Below are positions 25,539 to 33,382 of a stretch of DNA of 64,000 bases, one piece after another. Origin of the DNA: Aldehydirespirator sp028819505 (lineage in GTDB: Bacteria; Actinomycetota; Acidimicrobiia; Acidimicrobiales; Aldehydirespiratoraceae); contig OZ242297.1 of assembly GCA_965207755.1 (NCBI GenBank), forward strand, positions 186,001-250,000. The letters run 5' to 3'. The notes below the pieces were generated by a model that saw only the letters and a list, made by a program, of their open reading frames with translations, was not told the DNA's origin and ran no database searches. How positions within the stretch are numbered: position 1 is the first letter of the stretch; each line of letters starts with the position of its first letter. The position numbers were made by a program, and so were the translations under genes.

Positions 25539-25631
25539 TGGCCGACACCGCGGAATCCCAAGCCGTCCGAGGAAATCTGATGGCCGACACCGCGGAATCC
25601 CAAGCCGTCCGAGGAGATCGGATGACTTGCG
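25520..25631. repeat. Tandem 42-bp unit at the DppF/DapA-family junction
   Basis: Copies at 25520-25561 and 25562-25603 plus a partial third from 25604 (gccgtccgagga-R-atctgatg...). Each full copy holds a gagga Shine-Dalgarno-like run and an ATG (MADTAESQA). The first also contains the DppF stop. The true start of the downstream gene is at 25663. Confidence 0.9.
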
Positions 25632-25662
25632 CCGTGGAGTTCCAGCCGCCTAAGGAGACGAG

Positions 25663-26619
25663 ATGACCGACACCGCCCAACTCCGTGACCGCCTCCAGGG
25701 CTGCTATGTGACCGTGCCCACCCTGTTCCGGGACGACGACGAGCTGTCGGTCGACCTCGATGCCATGCGCAAGCACGTGGGCTTCCTGGTCGACGGCGGG
25801 ATCACCACCGGCAACGGGGTGCTGCTGGCCTGCGGCGCGGCCGGGGACTTCTCCACCATGACCTTCGACGAGCGGGTGGCGGTGACCGCCGCGGTGGTGG
25901 AGGAGGCCGCCGGCCGGGTGCCGGTGGTGATGGGCGGCCAGACCACCAGCACCATGGAGCTGGCGCGCCTGGCCCGGGCCGCGGCCGACATCGGCGCCGA
26001 GTACATGCAGGTGTCGCCGCCATTCTACTTCGCCCACACCGACGACGACTTCATGGAGCACGTGGCCGCCGCCGCGGCCGCCTCGGATGTGGGCATGGTG
26101 GTCTACAACACCCACTGGACCAGCCTGGAGATCTCCAACGCCCTCATCGACCGCCTGGCCGGCCTGGGCACGGTGGTGGGCCTGAAGTGGTCGATGCCCG
26201 ACAACGGGTTCATGGAGTTCGAGGGTGTGGTGGCCGACTACTCCGACCGGTTCTGCATCATCGACAACCAGCTGCGGTTCCCGACCAGCCACATGCTCGG
26301 AGCGAAGGGCATCGAGGTCCACATCTGCAACTTCTGGCCCCAGTGGGGGGTGCGGATGTGGGAGATGCTGAACAAGGGCCGCTACGTCGAGGCCCAGCAT
26401 GAGCTGGTGCAGGTGGTGCTGCCGTTCATGCGGCTGTGGACCGAGATGGAGGGCTACACCAGCGGCGACGGCCATCTCGACAAACTGTGCATGGAGCTGG
26501 TGGGCCTGCCGTCGAGCCGCAGCCGTCCCCCCACCCGCGACATCCGCGACCGCTACCGGGAGCAGGCCCGGGAGATGCTCCAGGCCATAGGCACCCCCAA
26601 CGTCCTAACCGCCGACTGA
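25663..26619 (+). CDS. DapA-family (dihydrodipicolinate synthase superfamily) lyase
   Basis: A 318-residue TIM-barrel class I aldolase. The Schiff-base Lys is in VVGLKWSMPD (about residue 168) and the proton-relay Tyr in MVVYNTHWTS. The superfamily includes 2-keto-3-deoxy-sugar-acid aldolases, 5-keto-4-deoxyglucarate dehydratase and N-acetylneuraminate lyase. Between an importer, a sialidase-fold protein, an enolase-superfamily dehydratase and an alpha-ketoglutarate-semialdehyde dehydrogenase, a keto-deoxy sugar-acid role is more likely than lysine synthesis. Start ATG with aaggag upstream, just after the duplicated unit. The exact substrate cannot be read from the sequence. Confidence 0.85.
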   Translation: MTDTAQLRDRLQGCYVTVPTLFRDDDELSVDLDAMRKHVGFLVDGGITTGNGVLLACGAAGDFSTMTFDERVAVTAAVVEEAAGRVPVVMGGQTTSTMELARLARAAADIGAEYMQVSPPFYFAHTDDDFMEHVAAAAAASDVGMVVYNTHWTSLEISNALIDRLAGLGTVVGLKWSMPDNGFMEFEGVVADYSDRFCIIDNQLRFPTSHMLGAKGIEVHICNFWPQWGVRMWEMLNKGRYVEAQHELVQVVLPFMRLWTEMEGYTSGDGHLDKLCMELVGLPSSRSRPPTRDIRDRYREQAREMLQAIGTPNVLTAD

Positions 26620-26653
26620 CCGTCACCCAGCCCGCCCGCGCCCCCCGGCAACA

Positions 26654-26770
26654 TCTCGGGTTGGTTTTGGGTCGTAGGTACTCACAAATCGCCCCAAGAT
26701 CTCGCGGCCAACCCGTCCCCAAGATCTCGGGTTGGTTTTGGGTCGTGGGTACCCACAAATCGCCCCAAGA
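26654..26770 (+). repeat. Intergenic hairpin family, locus 2 (two copies)
   Basis: Copies at 26654-26699 and 26725-26770 (46 nt). Outer arms TCTCGGG/CCCAAGA. In copy 2 the inner stem is TGGGT/ACCCA. They lie between two convergent genes. Confidence 0.9.
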
Positions 26771-26797
26771 TCTTGCGGCTGGTTCGGTCAGCCGCCG

Positions 26798-27625
26798 TCA
26801 GCAGGGCAGCGGCACCACATGGTGGCGGCCGGTGTAGTCACGGCCCCGCAGCAGCCCCATCTGGCGGGGCTCGTCGGGGGCGTGGCGGGCCCGGTCGAGG
26901 CCGGCGTAGAGCGGGTTGCCGGTCACCCGCACGAACGGCACCGTCACCCGAGGCGACAACCCGATCCGCGGCTGGGACGTGCGGTTGGGACCCGACCCGT
27001 GCAGCGCGTTCTCGCTGAACATCACGAACTCCCCCGGCTCCAGTTCGAAGACCCGGATGTCGTCGGGATCGATGGCATCGGTCGGCACGGCCTGGTGGAA
27101 CGAGTGACGGGTGCCGTCCACGTCGTGGTCGAAGGTGCTGGTGTGCGAACCCCTCACCACCTGGAGGCACCCGTTGTCGACGGTGGCCTCGGTGATGGCG
27201 ATCCAGGCCGACGCCCAGACCGGGGGCAGCAGATCGAAGTAGGCCCCGTCCTGGTGCCACGGCACCTCGGTGTAGCGCTGCTCGTCACCGGTGGCCTCGG
27301 CCAGGGGCTGCTTGATCTGGAAGTTGCTGCGCCAGATCAGCAGGTCGGGCCCCAGCAGCGAAGCGACACGGTCCACCAACTCCGGTCCCCGGCACAGCCG
27401 GCACACCGTCTCATGGTCCAGATGCCGGTCGTGGTAGTCCACGTGGGGGTCATCCAGTAGCGCTCCGGGAACGACGATCTCTTCCACGATCCGTTCCCGC
27501 ATCGCGGCCATGACCTCCGGCGACACCAACCGGTAAGGCCCAATCACCCCATCGGAGTGATAAGCCTCCACCTCCGCCGCACCCAAAGGAAACCGCAACT
27601 CCGCCTCCAGCGCGACAACCCCCAC
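26798..27625 (-). CDS. Phytanoyl-CoA dioxygenase family protein
   Basis: A 275-residue Fe(II)/2-oxoglutarate-type oxygenase. Iron ligands: VPWHQDGAYF and the distal His in ENALHGSGPNRT; the 2-oxoglutarate Arg is probably in QPRIGLSPR. The N-terminal HSDGVIGPYRLVSPE is the family opener. Length is normal. It is convergent with the DapA-family gene and has no same-strand partner. Substrate unknown; the three PhyH genes in the window with intact iron motifs differ clearly from one another. Confidence 0.87.
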   Translation of the reverse strand: MGVVALEAELRFPLGAAEVEAYHSDGVIGPYRLVSPEVMAAMRERIVEEIVVPGALLDDPHVDYHDRHLDHETVCRLCRGPELVDRVASLLGPDLLIWRSNFQIKQPLAEATGDEQRYTEVPWHQDGAYFDLLPPVWASAWIAITEATVDNGCLQVVRGSHTSTFDHDVDGTRHSFHQAVPTDAIDPDDIRVFELEPGEFVMFSENALHGSGPNRTSQPRIGLSPRVTVPFVRVTGNPLYAGLDRARHAPDEPRQMGLLRGRDYTGRHHVVPLPC

Positions 27626-27731
27626 GGCCTCACCCTACTGAACCCGCATCCATCCGTTAACAGTCGCAGCCGGCATGTGATCACCGTCCACCGGTTAGCG
27701 TTGCCGCACGGCCGAGGCGCATCGTGATTTG

Positions 27732-27888
27732 ATGATCGAGCGGGGCATTGAGGAGGGCTGGATCACGCTGGCGTCCCGGACATGTCTGGGGCCGGCTCAG
27801 CGTTTCGTCGCGCCGCGAAGCATCGCCGGCGTGCCCGACGAGGACCGGGATGACGGGCCGTGTATCTCCTATCACGATGACAACTGAC
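27732..27888 (+). pseudogene. Possible Phd-type antitoxin C-terminal remnant
   Basis: A short frame reads MIERGIEEGWITLASRTCLGPAQ and ends with acidic residues (PDEDRDDGPC). Its RGIEEGWI...G pattern resembles the toxin-binding tail of Phd/YefM antitoxins. The DNA-binding part is absent. It lies just upstream of an intact toxin-antitoxin pair. The assignment is weak because the fragment is so short. Confidence 0.35.
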
Positions 27889-27900
27889 TACAGTGTCGGC

Positions 27901-28323
27901 ATGACTGTACTTTCAATATGTTTCAAGCGTCCGGGTGTCTTGGAGCGGCTCAGGCGGGGCGCGGCCCAGCGGGCTGAGTCGCTCTCATCGGCGGGGGAGC
28001 GCCTGATCGACGAGGGGCTGCGCATGGACGCCTATCCCGGGATCGTCTTCCGCGATGGGCCCGCGGGCCGGCGGGCCGCGCTGGACACCGGGCCCGATGT
28101 GTGGCAGGTCGTCCCGCTGCTGCAGGGCTTGAGCGGAAGCCTGGAGGAGCGGATCGCGGAAACGGCTGAGCAGCTCTGGCTCACCGAGAGGCAGGTCCGA
28201 GCCGTCAGCCGGTACTACGCCGAGTTCACCGCCGAGATCGACGCCATGATCGCAGAGAACGAAGAGATTGCCGACCGCGAGTTGGCCGCCTGGGAGAACG
28301 AGCGCAAGCTGCTGACGGGGTGA
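27901..28323 (+). CDS. DUF433-type antitoxin
   Basis: A 140-residue protein from the ATG at 27901. The conserved block MDAYPGIVFRDGPAGRRAAL followed by PDVWQVVPLLQ is typical of DUF433-like antitoxins paired with PIN-like toxins. The C-terminal helix (SRYYAEFTAEIDAMIAENEEIADRE) would wrap the toxin. Its stop overlaps the toxin start (GTG at 28320), the usual translational coupling of such modules. It is expected to repress its own promoter. Confidence 0.8.
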   Translation: MTVLSICFKRPGVLERLRRGAAQRAESLSSAGERLIDEGLRMDAYPGIVFRDGPAGRRAALDTGPDVWQVVPLLQGLSGSLEERIAETAEQLWLTERQVRAVSRYYAEFTAEIDAMIAENEEIADRELAAWENERKLLTG

Positions 28324-28700
28324 AACTTCTCCTCGATGAGATGTACGCCTCCGGCGTCGCGGCCCTGCTGCGAGACTGGGGACACGATGTCGTCGCCGTC
28401 AAGGAGCGTCGCGATCTCATCGGGTTGTCTGACGAGGATCTGCTTAGGATGGCGATGGCCGAAGGCAGAGCGGTGGTCACTGAGGATCTGTATGACTTCG
28501 CGGCGCTTGACCGGCGCATCTCTGCCGTGGGACAGCGTCACTCGGGGCTGGTCCTCGCCCATCCCCGCCGGTTCCCCCGCTCAGTGCGGAACCATGCGCG
28601 AGTGCTCGCCGACGCGCTCGCTGCCCTCCTCAGCGAGCACGGCTCCAGGCTCGACGACGTCGACTCGTTCGTATGGTGGCTGGAGCGGCCCGACCGCTGA
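28320..28700 (+). CDS. DUF5615 PIN-like toxin
   Basis: A 126-residue PIN-fold RNase-like protein. Acidic active-site residues are visible: Asp in KLLLDEMYASG, Glu/Asp in DLIGLSDEDLLRMA, and Asp in VVTEDLYDFAAL. Family knowledge: such toxins cleave RNA when freed from the partner antitoxin. It starts at a GTG overlapping the antitoxin stop. The module is complete and sits between metabolic genes, as a selfish or stabilising element. Confidence 0.82.
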   Translation: MKLLLDEMYASGVAALLRDWGHDVVAVKERRDLIGLSDEDLLRMAMAEGRAVVTEDLYDFAALDRRISAVGQRHSGLVLAHPRRFPRSVRNHARVLADALAALLSEHGSRLDDVDSFVWWLERPDR

Positions 28701-28706
28701 GAGCCG

Positions 28707-29831
28707 CTAATCCCTCAGGCCGGAGAGCTCCATGACCGTGTTGTCTTCGATCCAGTTCCAGTCGAGCTCTACCCCTAGGCCGGGACCGGTGGGCAGGTGC
28801 AGGCAGCCGTCGGCGTCGATGTCCAGGGGGGCGCCCTTGAGGGCGAAGCGGAACATCTCATGGTGCAGTTCGAAGAACTCGCAGTTGCGTACCGAGCAGG
28901 CCACGTGCAGGTTGGCGATGTCGAGCAGCGATGAGTGCAGGGCGTGGATCTCGAGGTTCATGCCGGCCTCGTCGCACATGGCCGACGCCTTGCGCAGACC
29001 GGTGATGCCGGCCTTGATGAACACGTCGCCCCGGGCCATGTCGCAGGCTCTGCGCTCCAGGAACTGGGGCAGCTCCCGGAGGCTGACCGTCTCGGTGGCC
29101 AGGATGGGGACCTCCAGCCGCCGGGTGAGCTGCTCCAGGGTGGCGATGTCGCGGTCGGGGACGGGCTCCTCGAACCAGCGGTAGCCGAGACGGGCCAGCG
29201 CCTCGCCCACCTCCAGAGCCTGCTCGAAGCTGTACTCGGCCACCGCGTCCAGCATCAGCGGGAAGTCGTCGCCTGCGGCGTCACGGGCGGCCTCGGCCCG
29301 ACCGATGTCGGCGGCCGGGCCGTCGTACAGGGTCAGCTTGTAGCCCCGGTAGCCGAGCTGCTTCATGGCGGCCGCCTCGTCGAACGTGTCGGCGGGGGTG
29401 AGGTTCCAGTGCGAGCCGGTCCGGTAGGCGGGCACCTCGGTGCGGCACACCCCGAGCAGCTCGGCGATGGGCACTCCGGCGGCCTTGCCCTTGATGTCCC
29501 AGAAGGCCACGTCGAGCATGCCCAGCAGGCCGTCGCTGATGGGGTAGAGGTGGCGGTTGAGGCTCATGAGTTCCCGCCACAGTTCCTCGTGTTGCCGGGG
29601 GTCCTTGCCCAGGATGGCCCTCAGGTACACGTCGTGGAGCTGGTGGGCCGAGCCGATCCCCTCGCCGTTGGCGCCGTAGCCCATCGTGTACCCGTCGACA
29701 CCCTCGTCGGTAGTCACGCACGTCAACGGGAAGTGCCAGACCGGCGGCACGTCGTCGGGTATAGGGCTGTCGCCGTACCAAGGCTGCGCGTCCAGCGCCA
29801 GCACCCGGGTCACCATCCCGGTGATCCTCAC
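28707..29831 (-). CDS. Enolase-superfamily sugar-acid dehydratase-like protein (mandelate racemase group)
   Basis: A 374-residue protein with the capping domain at residues 1-130 and a TIM barrel after. Metal ligands are Asp in LMLDAVAEY, Glu in RWFEEPVP and Glu in ILATETVS. An Asp (ARGDVFIKAGITG) and a His (LEIHALHSS) form the His-Asp dyad of the mandelate-racemase group, and GYKLTLYDG carries the second-strand Lys. Members of this group usually dehydrate acid sugars to 2-keto-3-deoxy acids. The start GTG overlaps the stop of a repeat-made small frame upstream. Substrate not assignable. Confidence 0.85.
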   Translation of the reverse strand: MRITGMVTRVLALDAQPWYGDSPIPDDVPPVWHFPLTCVTTDEGVDGYTMGYGANGEGIGSAHQLHDVYLRAILGKDPRQHEELWRELMSLNRHLYPISDGLLGMLDVAFWDIKGKAAGVPIAELLGVCRTEVPAYRTGSHWNLTPADTFDEAAAMKQLGYRGYKLTLYDGPAADIGRAEAARDAAGDDFPLMLDAVAEYSFEQALEVGEALARLGYRWFEEPVPDRDIATLEQLTRRLEVPILATETVSLRELPQFLERRACDMARGDVFIKAGITGLRKASAMCDEAGMNLEIHALHSSLLDIANLHVACSVRNCEFFELHHEMFRFALKGAPLDIDADGCLHLPTGPGLGVELDWNWIEDNTVMELSGLRD

Positions 29832-30028
29832 GGCGCCCCTGAGTTCACGCCGTCGCCGCGGGTGGTTGCCGTCGGCTCGGTTCCGGGGTTCGTGTCGTCG
29901 TTGTGGGTGGTTGCCGTCGGCTCGGTTCCGGGGTTCGTGTCGTCGTTGTGGGTGGTTGCCGTCGGCTCGGTTCCGGGGTTCGTGTCGTCGTTGTGGGTGG
30001 TTGCCGTCGGCTCGGCTTCTGGGTTCAT
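29828..30028 (-). CDS. Small repeat ORF bridging two genes
   Basis: A 66-codon frame made almost wholly of a 45-bp (15-codon) tandem unit, EPTATTHNDDTNPGT, present about four times. Its ATG overlaps the stop of the 2-hydroxyacid dehydrogenase gene (ATGA), and its own TGA overlaps the GTG start of the enolase-superfamily gene (GTGA). Translation could therefore pass through all three frames. Whether the peptide has any function is unknown; it may only keep coupling after a duplication. The copies differ at their ends. Confidence 0.55.
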   Translation of the reverse strand: MNPEAEPTATTHNDDTNPGTEPTATTHNDDTNPGTEPTATTHNDDTNPGTEPTATTRGDGVNSGAP

Positions 30029-31017
30029 GTCGCCGCTCCCGGGCTCAGGTCGACCACATGGTGCAGCGGCTCACCGGCGCGGTGGCGGGCCAGGTTGGCT
30101 GCGAACACCTCGCACAGCTCGTCGGCGTAGTCCCAGGTGTGGCCGGCCATGTGGGGCGTCACGATGACATTCTCCAGGTTCCACAGCGGGCTGTCACCGG
30201 GCAGCGGCTCGACGGCGAACACGTCGAGTCCTGCGCCAGCCAGGTGCCCGCCGGCCAGCCGCTCCACCAAGGCCGTCTCGTCGACGGACGGGCCCCGGCC
30301 GACGTTGCAGAAGCAGGCGCCCGGCTTCATGGCCGCGAACACCTCGCGGCTGATCACGCCACGGGTGGCCGCCCCGCCCGGCAGTGCCCCCACCACATGG
30401 TCGGCCCCGGCCACCGCGGCACCCAGCGCCTCGGGCCCGAACACCTCCGACACGTTCGGGCAGGGCCGATCCGGATGCCGGCGCACGCCGACCACCCGCA
30501 TTCCCAGGATCGCGCACCGCTGGGCGATGGCCGATCCCAGCGTCCCCAGCCCGATCACGCACACCGTCGACCCGGCCAGCCGGCCGTGGCGGTGCAGATG
30601 CTCCCAACTGCGCCCCGGCATGGCCCGGAGGTACTCCGGCAGGCGGCGCACCAGTGCCAGCATCATGGCTACGCAGTGCTCGGCCACCCCCTCGGAGTAG
30701 GCGCCGCCGGCGTTGCACACCACCAGGTCATCCCTGGCCGCCAGCTCCGGGGTCAGGTACTCCTCGTAGCCCGCGCTGGGCAGCAGCAGCAGCCGTAGCG
30801 GGCTGGCGGCCAGCAGGTCAGGCTCAGGCCAGCCCACCATGACCTCGGCCGCGGCCATCGCCCGGCGATACTCGTCGGCGGAGGCGTCCTGGCCGAGCCG
30901 GTCACACGCCGCCCGGCCGCCGGCGGCCTCACACAGCGCTTGGATGTGTTGGTCGCCGAAGGCGTCTACGGCGATGAGCAGTCTCAGAGGCCGAGCGACT
31001 TCGCGACGCGATTTCAT
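30025..31017 (-). CDS. D-isomer-specific 2-hydroxyacid dehydrogenase
   Basis: A 330-residue NAD(P)-dependent enzyme. Cofactor motif VIGLGTLGSAIA near residue 150, catalytic Arg in CNVGRGPSVDE, Glu in FAVEPLPGDSP and His in VTPHMAGH. It would reduce a 2-keto acid or oxidise a 2-hydroxy acid in the cytosol. It is encoded directly upstream of the sugar-acid dehydratase-like gene and linked to it by the small repeat ORF, suggesting shared pathway use, for example handling a glyoxylate- or keto-sugar-acid product. Confidence 0.88.
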   Translation of the reverse strand: MKSRREVARPLRLLIAVDAFGDQHIQALCEAAGGRAACDRLGQDASADEYRRAMAAAEVMVGWPEPDLLAASPLRLLLLPSAGYEEYLTPELAARDDLVVCNAGGAYSEGVAEHCVAMMLALVRRLPEYLRAMPGRSWEHLHRHGRLAGSTVCVIGLGTLGSAIAQRCAILGMRVVGVRRHPDRPCPNVSEVFGPEALGAAVAGADHVVGALPGGAATRGVISREVFAAMKPGACFCNVGRGPSVDETALVERLAGGHLAGAGLDVFAVEPLPGDSPLWNLENVIVTPHMAGHTWDYADELCEVFAANLARHRAGEPLHHVVDLSPGAAT

Positions 31018-31056
31018 GGGACGTCAAGCGAGACCGTGGCCGGTGCGGCCCCGGAT

Positions 31057-31171
31057 TCTCGGGTTGGTTGTGTGTGGCAGGCCCGCAGAACTCGCCCGAG
31101 ATTCTGCGCCCGGCCCGTTCCCGGATTCTCGGGTTGGTTGTGTGTGGCAGGTCCGCAGAACGCTCCCGAGA
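31057..31171 (+). repeat. Intergenic hairpin family, locus 3 (two copies plus a half)
   Basis: Copies at 31057-31101 and 31127-31171 (45 nt, period 70), inner stem GTGG/CCGC with a wobble. A third left arm (ttctcgggcg) begins at 31196 and is truncated. Located between two same-strand genes. Confidence 0.88.
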
Positions 31172-31237
31172 TTCTGCGCCCGGCCCGGCGCCGGGTTCTC
31201 GGGCGCTCGCAGCGACGACGAGGACAGGGCAGGTACC

Positions 31238-32383
31238 TCAGTCGAGCCGGAAGCGGGCGGTCTGCATGTACTGGATGGGCCAGTCGTCCTTGGTGTACTC
31301 GTGGTAGGCGGTCACGATCGTGCCGTCGTCTAGCTGCACCACGGTCGGGTAGCCGATGTGCCAGTACTGCCGGTGAACCTCCGGCTCAGGCGCGTGGCAG
31401 CCGGCGATGATGAACTCGTCGGCCGGGTCCCAGTTGATGCCGTCCTCCGACGTGCAGCCCCGCACGTCCATGGGGAAGGCCCGGTAGCTGTACACGCTCA
31501 GCACCCGGCCGTCCTGGAGCTGGATCATGTCGGCGGGATAGCCCCAAAGCCGGGTCCGCGACGGTGGGGCCCAGGTCACGCCGTCGTCGGTGGAGTGGGT
31601 CACCCACTGGTAGTCGTAGCGGGCCGGCCGGAACAGCACCCTGATCATCGACACCAGCCGGCCGTTGGACATGCGGGTCAGCGACGGCTCCTGGAAGTTG
31701 ATGATCGAGGCCGGGTCGAAGGCCATCGTGCCCCAGTGGTGCCAGTTGTCGCCGCCGTCGTCGGAGCGCAGCAGGAAGCAGCGCGACGGCTCCCAGTTGA
31801 CCCCGCCGCCGAGGATGTAGCCGTCGGGGCTGAGGGTGCCCTCCAGCGGCATCAGCAGCCCGCCGTCGGGCAGCTCCACCACATGGCCGGACCCGGTGCC
31901 GCCGGCCAGGCAGACCGCCGTGCCCGAATCGGCGATCGGGTGGGTGCTGACCGGGATCGGACCGTTCCACGTGTCGCCGTTGTCGGAGGACTTGTAGACC
32001 GCATAGCCGGTCTGGTGGGGTCGGATGTAGCCCATCGCCTGCTCGTCGATGCGGTTGGCGATGGCGCCGGGGGCGTTGATGAAACCGCAGATGCGGGTGT
32101 GCATGATGATCGTGCCGTCGCTGATCTGGGCGAAGGCGCAGTCCCAGTTGCCGGTGTGCTCGGTGTAGTCCTCCACCACCACCCGGGTGCTCGGATCCCA
32201 GCTCCTGCCGCCGTCGGACGACTTGATCAGGCACGACCGGCCGGTGTCGGCGTGCATCGGTCCCCGCTCCTCGTTGTAGCCCAGCAGCAGTTCGCCGTTC
32301 TGGAGCTTGACGATGCTGCCCTGGTTGCAGCACCGCTCGGGGTCGATGTAGGCGTCGACTACTTCGGCGTCCACTCTGCGCAT
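31238..32383 (-). CDS. Sialidase-superfamily (BNR/Asp-box beta-propeller) protein
   Basis: A 381-residue protein without a signal peptide. Four Asp-boxes are visible: SSDGGRSWDP, SSDNGDTWNG, SDDGGDNWHH and STDDGVTWAP, which mark the six-bladed sialidase fold. GNWDCAFAQISDGTIIMHTR and QEPSLTRMSNGRLVSMIR are typical core strands. Possible roles are hydrolysis or elimination on sialic-acid-like or other acidic sugars; the catalytic Arg triad cannot be confirmed by eye. A GntR-type palindrome lies 42 bp upstream of the start, tying it to the regulator at 18671. Confidence 0.8.
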   Translation of the reverse strand: MRRVDAEVVDAYIDPERCCNQGSIVKLQNGELLLGYNEERGPMHADTGRSCLIKSSDGGRSWDPSTRVVVEDYTEHTGNWDCAFAQISDGTIIMHTRICGFINAPGAIANRIDEQAMGYIRPHQTGYAVYKSSDNGDTWNGPIPVSTHPIADSGTAVCLAGGTGSGHVVELPDGGLLMPLEGTLSPDGYILGGGVNWEPSRCFLLRSDDGGDNWHHWGTMAFDPASIINFQEPSLTRMSNGRLVSMIRVLFRPARYDYQWVTHSTDDGVTWAPPSRTRLWGYPADMIQLQDGRVLSVYSYRAFPMDVRGCTSEDGINWDPADEFIIAGCHAPEPEVHRQYWHIGYPTVVQLDDGTIVTAYHEYTKDDWPIQYMQTARFRLD

Positions 32384-32424
32384 GGTGTTGTCGCTCCCTG
32401 TGGCTGTATCGGACTTCGGTCGCC

Positions 32425-32443
32425 GATGTATACCTCATACATC
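32425..32443. promoter_or_regulatory. Candidate GntR operator upstream of the sialidase-like gene
   Basis: The site gatgtatacctcatacatc has perfect 7-bp arms (gatgtat / atacatc) and matches 16 of 19 bases of the site at 18625-18643. It lies 42 bp before the minus-strand start at 32383. Confidence 0.7.
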
Positions 32444-32573
32444 ACGGCGCTAGCAAAGGGGGCAACCGCGGGATTGCCCCTCCCGCCCCTCAAACGTCAG
32501 GACGAGCGATCCAGGAGCCCGAGCAGCACTGGGTATTGTCCATACGAGAAGGGCCCCACCAAAGGAGGTTCCA

Positions 32574-33065
32574 GTGAAGAAGGTGACCGAGACCGACCTG
32601 CCCGGAGTGGGGATCCGTTTCGACCTTCAGACCGACGCCGGCCGCTGCGTCGGCGTGGTGGCTCACCAGACCGGTCGGCGCGACCTGGTGGTCTACGACG
32701 AGCGGGACATCGACCGGGCCTGCGAGAGCGTCCAGCTGACCGAGGACGAGGGCCACACCCTGGGCGAGCTGCTGGGCGGTAGCCCCGTGCTCGAGCACCT
32801 CGACGACGCCGTGCATCGCCTGGAGGACCTCGTGATCTCGTGGGTCACGATCGCCTCCGGGTCGGCTGTCGCCGGGCTGACTCTGGCCGAGGCGACCCTG
32901 AGAACCCGGACGGGGGCCGGAGTCGTCGCCCTCGTCACAGAGGCGGGCGCCATCCCCATACCGGCCGGCACCGAGCGCCTCGAAGCGGGCGACACCGCGG
33001 TGGTGGTGGGCGTCCCGTCGGCGGTCAAGGCCGCCACCAGGCTGCTCAGGCGCCCCGCCGACTAG
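32574..33065 (+). CDS. khtT: KhtT-like regulatory subunit of a K+/H+ antiporter
   Basis: A 163-residue soluble protein from a GTG with ggagg 5 nt upstream. The C-terminal half is a TrkA-C (RCK_C) ligand-binding domain (TRTGAGVVALVTEAGAIPIPAGTERLEAGD in part); the N-terminal half matches KhtT. It would sense a nucleotide or pH-related ligand and gate the antiporter encoded just downstream. The spacer to that gene is filled with a 51-bp tandem repeat. Confidence 0.85.
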   Translation: MKKVTETDLPGVGIRFDLQTDAGRCVGVVAHQTGRRDLVVYDERDIDRACESVQLTEDEGHTLGELLGGSPVLEHLDDAVHRLEDLVISWVTIASGSAVAGLTLAEATLRTRTGAGVVALVTEAGAIPIPAGTERLEAGDTAVVVGVPSAVKAATRLLRRPAD

Positions 33066-33136
33066 ATCGACTGGGTCGGCGCGGTGCGTGCATACCGCCG
33101 TCCTGCCGGCTGGGTCGGCCCAAGGCAAGGGCCAAC

Positions 33137-33379
33137 ATGAACACCGGCGCCGACCTGCCGACTGGATCGGCCCTGTCCGTGCATACCGGCGGCGACTTGC
33201 TGGCCAGACCGACTGGATCGGCCCTGTCCGTGCATACTGGCGGCGACTTGCTGGCCAGACCGACTGGATCGGCCCTGTCCGTGCATACTGGCGGCGACTT
33301 GCTGGCCAGACCGACTGGATCGGCCCTGTCCGTGCATACTGGCGGCGACTTGCTGGCCAGACCGACTGGATCGGCCTAG
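33137..33379 (+). repeat. 51-bp tandem repeat forming a leader frame before khtU
   Basis: Units start at 33160, 33211, 33262, 33313 and (partial) 33364, exact period 51. A frame opens at ATG 33137 (MNTGADLPTGSAL), runs through four 17-residue units (TGSALSVHTGGDLLARP) and stops at TAG 33377-33379, four bases before the khtU ATG. The khtU protein itself opens MNTGGDLL, so the leader is a multiplied copy of the gene start. A degenerate further copy follows the khtT stop. Confidence 0.85.
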
Positions 33380-33382
33380 GCA

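Noticed and set aside
29859..30028. Regular 45-bp repeats resembling a CRISPR array
   Set aside because: Units are contiguous with no unique spacers, lie in a coding frame, and no cas gene is nearby.
33160..33379. Regular 51-bp repeats resembling a CRISPR array
   Set aside because: Pure tandem repeat without spacers; it preserves a 17-codon frame leading to khtU.
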